Shown here piece after piece: positions 6,353 through 10,518 of a stretch of 10,518 nt of DNA; the first letter of the stretch is position 1; every line of letters starts with the position of its first letter. The stretch lies in assembly GCA_946482545.1 (NCBI GenBank), contig CAMLRX010000156.1, positions 1 to 10,518 of the forward strand, written 5' to 3'. This stretch comes from an uncultured Flavihumibacter sp. GTDB taxonomy: Bacteria; Bacteroidota; Bacteroidia; Chitinophagales; Chitinophagaceae. The notes under the pieces were generated by a model, which searched no databases, was not told the origin of the DNA, and was given only the letters and a program-made list of their open reading frames with translations. A program made the position numbers and the translations under genes.

Positions 6353-7072
6353 CTAAGGCAATTTCGCCACCAACCGCTCCGGTAAAGCACGCAGAATAGT
6401 ATAAATAATTTTCCATTTAAACCCCGGCACTATCGTAAATCCTGCACCAGCCTCCACTATCGCTTCCGCCACATACGATGGTTCAAGCATCAGATGTTCA
6501 GGAAGGTCCAGGCCTTTTGTCATTTTACTCCTGATATAGCCCGCCACAATCACATTAACAACAATCTTCCTTTCAAATAAATATTGCCTTAATCCCGCGA
6601 GGTATTGCGTGAAAGCAGCCTTCGTACTGCCATACACAAAATTGCTTTTACGGCCCCGCACACCAGACAATGAAGACAAGCCTATTATCCGCTCCAATGC
6701 AGTATTCTCCGCATCCATCGCGATAATATTCAATATAGAAACCGCACCGCAATAATGTACCTGCATCATACGAAGTGTACCCGCATAATCAATCAACGCC
6801 TGATCGTTTGTAACCTGGAACCCCGCGGCATATACCACAATGGAGGGCTTAACAGGAAGCCGTTCATAAAAACGCTTGTGCCCCGCCGTATCCACCGCGT
6901 CAAAATAAAGTACCTGCACACGATCAGTGCCCGGGAGATGCTGGTGAACGAAGGCCTCCAGTTCAGCAGTACTCCGCGAAGCGGCCATTACGGTGTATCC
7001 TTTTTTTGCATACAGCAGGAGCGCCTGTTTCGCCACATCTGAATTGGCGCCGAGAATAAGTACATTTTTCAC
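6353..7072 (-). CDS. SDR-family oxidoreductase, DprE2-like
   Basis: Short-chain dehydrogenase/reductase using NAD(P)H. The GTG at 7072 gives 239 residues opening with the Rossmann strand VKNVLILGANSDVAKQAL. An in-frame ATG at 7123 would add 17 residues with no family counterpart and would place the start inside the upstream terminator, so GTG is preferred. Seen: a variant nucleotide motif GANSDVA where classical SDRs have TGxxxGxG; ASRS after strand 2; VVYAAG in place of NNAG; a catalytic serine in IIGLSSLSG; an intact YGSTK (YxxxK); and VAGYIRSKMTKGLDLP. The C-terminus (FKWKIIYTILRALPERLVAKL) is hydrophobic and basic, as if membrane-associated. This combination resembles the branch containing mycobacterial DprE2, which reduces a keto-sugar on a polyprenyl phosphate, but no DprE1-like oxidase is nearby. 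The substrate is therefore unassigned. Confidence 0.85.
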   Translation of the reverse strand: MKNVLILGANSDVAKQALLLYAKKGYTVMAASRSTAELEAFVHQHLPGTDRVQVLYFDAVDTAGHKRFYERLPVKPSIVVYAAGFQVTNDQALIDYAGTLRMMQVHYCGAVSILNIIAMDAENTALERIIGLSSLSGVRGRKSNFVYGSTKAAFTQYLAGLRQYLFERKIVVNVIVAGYIRSKMTKGLDLPEHLMLEPSYVAEAIVEAGAGFTIVPGFKWKIIYTILRALPERLVAKLP

Positions 7073-7121
7073 GATAGAATGATAGGTGATTGAGCAACCA
7101 AGATACGCCGTAAGCAGCAAC

Positions 7122-7152
7122 AAAAAACCGCATCCTTTTAAGAGATGCGGCT
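7122..7152 (-). terminator. Intrinsic terminator of the discoidin-domain gene
   Basis: Read on the minus strand: AGCCGCATC, a 9-nt loop (TCTTAAAAG without its outer pair), GATGCGGTT, then T6 (overlapping the stem end). The core CCGCATC/GATGCGG stem is perfect. It begins 23 nt after the stop at 7175 and separates this gene from the SDR gene downstream. Confidence 0.85.
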
Positions 7153-7174
7153 TAATGATATATGAACCGTCCTT

Positions 7175-8662
7175 TTATCGTGCGATCAGCAGCCGGGTAT
7201 GGCGCAGGTTCCCGTTTTCAGCGATCTGAAGGTTGTACACGCCGGGAACAAGCGTGGCCCTTTTCTGAATAGTGATCTGACTTGTACCGCCAGGTTTCAG
7301 GCGTTCCTGCTGCACCAGCATGCCGGCATTATTGAAGATGGAAATTTCCACGCTTCCTTTTATGGCATCACCCAGATTTAACTGAAAACTGCCACCGGTT
7401 ACCGGGTTTGGAAAAACCTTCAATTCCGCCTTCTCTTCATTGCCTGTTGCAATCACCTCTGAGTAAGCAGGCGCTTTTCCCTGCTCCGTATATTTCAGCC
7501 TGTAGTATGTTTTTCCTGAAGGGAACTTACTGATGAATTGATAAGCCTGTTCAAGCGTGCTGCCGTTTCCTTCTACTTCTCCGATGGTGGTGAAATTCCG
7601 GGCATCTGAACTTTTTTCGATCTCAAACACCGTATTCCTGTCCATGAACACTTTCCAGTTCAGTTCATGGTGAGGCCCCGAATTTTTCACTGTAAAATCT
7701 CCGAACACTACCGGCAATGTACCACCGAAGTTATATACCTGTATTTCGTAAAGCGCGTAGTGTCCGCTGTTGCGTTGAACGCCCAACATTCTCACGTACC
7801 TTCCTGAAGAACCGTACACATTCATGGTATTTACGGTTCCATAATTATTGTTCAAAGTGGCTGCGGTGGTCCAGTTGGTAGCGTCGTTGGATACCTGTAT
7901 CTGAAAACTCCTGGGGTAATTGTGTCCTTCCCAGAACAGCACTACTTCTGTAAGCGTAACAATGCTGCCCATATCCACATAAATCCAGTTGTCGTCCGCG
8001 CCATTGCTGCTCCATTGTGTACATGTACCGGTGCAGCCGCCATAATAATTTACCTGGGAGCCGCTTCCGAATCCGTCCACTGCATTTGCCGCAACAGTTC
8101 CGCCATGTTGGGTAGAAGAAGCTACAGCCGGGGCATTCAGCGCAATGTTGGAACCCAGCGACATTATGCGGGTGCCGTATACTTCCATTTCCCAGATCGA
8201 GAAGCCGTAACCTGAATTGCGCGTTTGGCCGAACATCCTTACATAACGGGCGGTATGGCCGGTCATGTTAAAGTTGTTCACGAAAATATTGTTGTTGGTA
8301 ACCGTGTGTACTGTAGTCCAGTTGCTGGCATCGTTGGAAACCTGAACCAGGAAATTCCTTCCGCTGGCATTCTCCCAATAAATTCTTACTTCTGAAAGCT
8401 GGTATTGCGCGGCGAGGTCGATATAAATCCACTGGTCATCGTTGAAACCGCTCGACCAACGGGAGCATTCTCCGTTGCAACCGCCTGTTCCGTTGGCGTT
8501 GGAACTTCCTCTTCCATCCACAGCGAGGTATGGATTGTTCCCGGCCCACTCGTCCGAGGAAGAAAAAGCGTTTTTACCCAGCGCAATGTTTTGCGCGGAA
8601 ATTGAAAGGGAGGAAAGCAGCATAACGCCTGCCACAAGGGGGTAAATCAGGGAACGGATCAT
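7175..8662 (-). CDS. Secreted double-discoidin (F5/8 type C) protein with T9SS sorting domain
   Basis: Cell-surface or released protein, probably carbohydrate-binding, with no catalytic domain seen. Order in 495 residues: a Sec signal peptide (1-24, ending SISAQ); discoidin domain 1 (about 25-163); discoidin domain 2 (about 172-311); an Ig/FnIII-like beta linker (about 315-405, with LNWKVFMDRNTVFEIEKSSD and TYYRLKYTE); and a T9SS type A sorting domain (about 414-495, LKVFPNPVTGGSF to TRLLIAR). The two discoidin copies are clearly duplicated: both have NIAL, AVDG (D49/G50 and D196/G197), GGCxGxC (C62/C66 and C210/C214), W-I-Y-x-D, QVSNDAxNWTT and RYVRM. By family knowledge, discoidin domains bind glycans or glycoconjugates. 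The C-terminal domain implies export across the outer membrane by the type IX system and anchoring or release. It is monocistronic, with its own promoter candidate and terminator. Confidence 0.93.
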   Translation of the reverse strand: MIRSLIYPLVAGVMLLSSLSISAQNIALGKNAFSSSDEWAGNNPYLAVDGRGSSNANGTGGCNGECSRWSSGFNDDQWIYIDLAAQYQLSEVRIYWENASGRNFLVQVSNDASNWTTVHTVTNNNIFVNNFNMTGHTARYVRMFGQTRNSGYGFSIWEMEVYGTRIMSLGSNIALNAPAVASSTQHGGTVAANAVDGFGSGSQVNYYGGCTGTCTQWSSNGADDNWIYVDMGSIVTLTEVVLFWEGHNYPRSFQIQVSNDATNWTTAATLNNNYGTVNTMNVYGSSGRYVRMLGVQRNSGHYALYEIQVYNFGGTLPVVFGDFTVKNSGPHHELNWKVFMDRNTVFEIEKSSDARNFTTIGEVEGNGSTLEQAYQFISKFPSGKTYYRLKYTEQGKAPAYSEVIATGNEEKAELKVFPNPVTGGSFQLNLGDAIKGSVEISIFNNAGMLVQQERLKPGGTSQITIQKRATLVPGVYNLQIAENGNLRHTRLLIAR

Positions 8663-9044
8663 TTTTCTACTTTTTCAGAACAACTTCCGGGATGCTAAAG
8701 TCGGGGGTTATTCCGGGGTACAGTGTAAAAGTATATCCAGTCATCTGTACATGCAAACACTTAGCGTCCGTTAACCCGTCATTAACAACGGAGGCAGGAT
8801 ATTTTTGGGGAGAGAAAAAAGGCCAGCCAACTCCTTCTATTTATAATAGATCAATCATAAGCACATCATAATCAATGAATTTCTCCGAAAAACGCTTGGA
8901 AAGAATTGGGCTGAACGTTTGTTAATCAGATAGCACTCCCGTGTTTTGGCCGGCATAAATACAGTGAAAACAACAGAGCAGTGGAGGAAAACACGGATAT
9001 GTGGCAGAAGGTTTTAATAGTAAATTGCATCAAAAGCATTTAAG
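8663..9044. other. Divergent intergenic region, 382 nt
   Basis: Separates the minus-strand discoidin gene from the plus-strand SDR/amidohydrolase operon. It contains the promoter at 8726-8757. A short inverted repeat lies at 8768-8791 (CCGTT...AACGG, with GTTAA/TTAAC inside). A weak plus-strand promoter-like pair is also present: TTTG at 8918-8921, 19 nt, then GTGTTTTG at 8941-8948, which matches TTTG but lacks TA. No ORF, tRNA or terminator is supported. Confidence 0.6.
8726..8757 (-). promoter_or_regulatory. Bacteroidota sigma-A promoter of the discoidin gene
   Basis: On the minus strand, TTTG (8757-8754), a 20-nt spacer, then TACTTTTA (8733-8726) match the -33 TTTG / -7 TAnnTTTG consensus at all but the last base. 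Transcription would start near 8720, giving a leader of about 57 nt before the ATG at 8662. Confidence 0.6.
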
Positions 9045-9833
9045 ATGAACCTTGATCTTTCGGGAAAAACGGCTTTGGTAGGCGGCGCCTCTCAGGGACT
9101 TGGCGCGGCAGTGGCGCAGGAACTGGCACAATTGGGTGCGAATGTTATTTTGCTGGCAAGAAATGAAGAGAACCTCAAACGCGTTCAGCAAACCCTGGAT
9201 ACAGGGTTGAAGCAAACGCACCACTATATAATAGCGGATACTACGCAGCCGGATGAACTGGTACAGAAGCTGAAAGCATATCTGGGAGAAGATAAACGCG
9301 TGGATATTTTGGTCAACAATACTGGCGGGCCTTCTTCGGGGCCTTTGCTCAGCACGCCGGCCCTTGAACTGGAAGCCGCATTCCGGTCGCACCTCATTAC
9401 CGCGCACCTGCTGGTGCAAACCGTGGTGGAAAGCATGAAAAAAGAAGGGTTCGGGCGGATCATAAATATATTGTCGACTGCGGTGAAAGAACCCATTCCG
9501 GGACTTGGCATTTCGAATAGCGTCAGGGCCGCAGTGGCCAACTGGAGCAAAACACTGGCTGGAGAACTTGGGCCCTTTGGTATTACGGTGAACAATGTGT
9601 TGCCCGGCTTTACCAAAACGGGCAGACTGAACTACCTTTTTGGCAAACAGGCCGAGGTTGCGGGTACTACAACGGAAAAGATCATGGAGCGGAATGCGGA
9701 ACTCATCCCGGTGAAAAGACTGGGAGAACCGGAAGAATTCGCGGCGGCGGTGGCATTTCTTTGCAGTCCGGCGGCAGCGTACATCAACGGCGTGAACCTG
9801 CCTGTGGATGGAGGACGTTTGGCGGGCTTATAG
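9045..9833 (+). CDS. SDR-family protein with degenerate catalytic motif (BKR-like)
   Basis: Resembles 3-oxoacyl-ACP reductase-like SDRs but probably does not work by the standard mechanism. Seen in 262 residues: NLDLSGKTALVGGASQGLG (2-20), with GGxxxGxG in place of TGxxxGxG; an ARNEENL cofactor loop; NNTGG (91-95) for NNAG; a serine at the usual catalytic place (S144 in NILSTAV); and, 13 residues later where YxxxK is expected, S157-N-S-V-R161. Tyr and Lys are therefore replaced by Ser and Arg. The C-terminus (PVKRLGEPEEFAAAVAFLCS, INGVNLPVDGG) is a normal SDR end. This fits the known divergent subgroup of BKR-like SDRs lacking the full catalytic tetrad; the replacement is in well-aligned sequence and not a frameshift. 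The amidohydrolase gene starts 16 nt after its stop, so the two are likely co-transcribed. Function is unassigned. Confidence 0.88.
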   Translation: MNLDLSGKTALVGGASQGLGAAVAQELAQLGANVILLARNEENLKRVQQTLDTGLKQTHHYIIADTTQPDELVQKLKAYLGEDKRVDILVNNTGGPSSGPLLSTPALELEAAFRSHLITAHLLVQTVVESMKKEGFGRIINILSTAVKEPIPGLGISNSVRAAVANWSKTLAGELGPFGITVNNVLPGFTKTGRLNYLFGKQAEVAGTTTEKIMERNAELIPVKRLGEPEEFAAAVAFLCSPAAAYINGVNLPVDGGRLAGL

Positions 9834-9849
9834 GTTGTAAACAACTGAC

Positions 9850-10518
9850 ATGAGAAAAATAACAAGCTTTTTTTTACTGTTGCTGGCCATAGAGGGAGCG
9901 GCACAGGAAAAAGGTATCCGTGCAAAAATCAATGCCGAGACCGATAAGGTAGCGCAAAAAGTGATAGCCTGGAGAAGGGATATCCATGCAAACCCTGAAC
10001 TTGGCAACCAGGAATTTCGCACCGCCGAACTCATTGCCAAACACCTGGAAACGCTGGGAATAGAAGTGAAAAGAAACGTGGCGAAAACCGGGGTGATAGG
10101 TCTATTAAAAGGTGATAAGCCCGGCCCGGTGATCGCGCTCCGCGCAGATATGGATGCATTGCCGGTAACGGAAAGAACAGGACTTCCGTTCGCGTCGAAA
10201 GTCACCACCACTTACAATGGTCAGCAAACCGGCGTGATGCACGCCTGTGGTCACGATGCCCATGTTGCCATGCTGATGGGCGCAGCCGAGGTGTTTGCCG
10301 CACTTAGAAAAGAATTGAAAGGCACCATAAAATTCATCTTTCAACCCGCGGAAGAAGGCGTTCCGGTTGGCGAGGAAGGTGGCGCCGCATTGATGGTAAA
10401 AGAAGGCGTGTTGGAAAATCCCCGCCCCGATGTCATCTTCGGGCTGCACATGGACGCGCAAAGCGAGGTAGGAAATATTGCTTACCGGCCGGGGGGTACC
10501 ATGGCTGGCGTGAACGAC
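9850..10518 (+). CDS. M20D-family amidohydrolase, exported (3' end beyond window)
   Basis: Metal-dependent amidohydrolase of the IAA-amino-acid hydrolase/hippuricase group, which cleaves N-acyl amino acids; the exact substrate is unknown. The first 223 codons are present and open to the window end. Seen: a signal peptide (MRKITSFFLLLLAIEGAAQ, cut near 19); AWRRDIHANPEL (40-51), the family's opening motif; ALRADMDALPV (D100, D102); MHACGHDAHVAML with C133, H135 and H138; FQPAEEG with E168 as the likely general base and E169 as a metal ligand; and GLHMD with H200. The C133/H135/E169 spacing equals that of the plant enzyme ILL2 (C137/H139/E173). The missing part should hold the dimerisation domain and the last His ligand. 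Export suggests breakdown of acylated amino acids or peptide derivatives in the periplasm. It lies 16 nt behind the SDR gene. Confidence 0.92.
   Translation, partial: MRKITSFFLLLLAIEGAAQEKGIRAKINAETDKVAQKVIAWRRDIHANPELGNQEFRTAELIAKHLETLGIEVKRNVAKTGVIGLLKGDKPGPVIALRADMDALPVTERTGLPFASKVTTTYNGQQTGVMHACGHDAHVAMLMGAAEVFAALRKELKGTIKFIFQPAEEGVPVGEEGGAALMVKEGVLENPRPDVIFGLHMDAQSEVGNIAYRPGGTMAGVND

Noticed and set aside
7070..7123. N-terminal extension of the DprE2-like SDR from the ATG at 7123
   Set aside because: The 17 extra residues have no family counterpart and the ATG falls within the T-tract side of the upstream terminator; the GTG at 7072 starts exactly at the Rossmann strand.
8768..8791. Short inverted repeat CCGTT/AACGG as a terminator or operator
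   Set aside because: The stem is only 5 bp with a long loop, has no T-tract, and lies between divergent genes; too weak for a functional call.
9828..10461. Two overlapping minus-strand ORFs opposite the M20D gene
   Set aside because: Shadows of the amidohydrolase frame, which carries an intact signal peptide and metal-binding motifs.

Overview
The window looks like a chromosomal segment from a Bacteroidota bacterium, most plausibly Chitinophagaceae-like, although the genus cannot be fixed from sequence alone. The pointers are an ECF sigma/FecR pair of the Bacteroides-expansion type, a secreted protein with a C-terminal type IX secretion (T9SS) sorting domain, promoter-like sequences of the TTTG-N20-TAnnTTTG kind, and few Shine-Dalgarno-like sites. 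Base composition is even and no transposase, integrase, phage gene, CRISPR array, rRNA or tRNA was recognised.

Layout. 1-1522 (minus strand): an ECF sigma factor followed by its FecR-type anti-sigma factor. Such pairs usually control a SusC/SusD-type outer-membrane uptake locus, which would lie just off the left edge. 1811-2908 (plus): a Tat-exported Gfo/Idh/MocA oxidoreductase. 2950-5168 (plus): a promoter candidate, a leader with two tiny overlapping ORFs, a saccharopine dehydrogenase-family enzyme, a DUF1338/HglS-like 2-oxoadipate dioxygenase/decarboxylase, and a terminator that can work in both directions. 5187-6050 (minus): a secreted protein of unknown function with a DxDxNG-type loop and an Arg/His/Pro/Tyr/Trp-rich tail, converging on that terminator. 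6051-6352: an intergenic region with an operator-like palindrome and a CCCCTCTCCC/GGGAGAGGGG hairpin repeat. 6353-7072 (minus): an SDR oxidoreductase resembling the DprE2 branch. 7122-8662 (minus): a double-discoidin T9SS cargo protein with a strong intrinsic terminator and a good promoter. 9045-10518 (plus): an SDR with a degenerate catalytic motif, followed 16 nt later by an exported M20D amidohydrolase that runs off the right edge.

The most coherent functional unit is the saccharopine dehydrogenase-like plus DUF1338 pair. It suggests lysine breakdown through aminoadipate semialdehyde, 2-aminoadipate and 2-oxoadipate to D-2-hydroxyglutarate, with the other enzymes encoded elsewhere. The remaining genes look like ordinary single genes or short operons for sensing, secretion and periplasmic hydrolysis. 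I see no convincing new multi-gene system. The most useful follow-ups are the compact HglS-like enzyme, the SDR lacking the YxxxK motif, the leader ORFs before the lysine genes, and the hairpin repeat.
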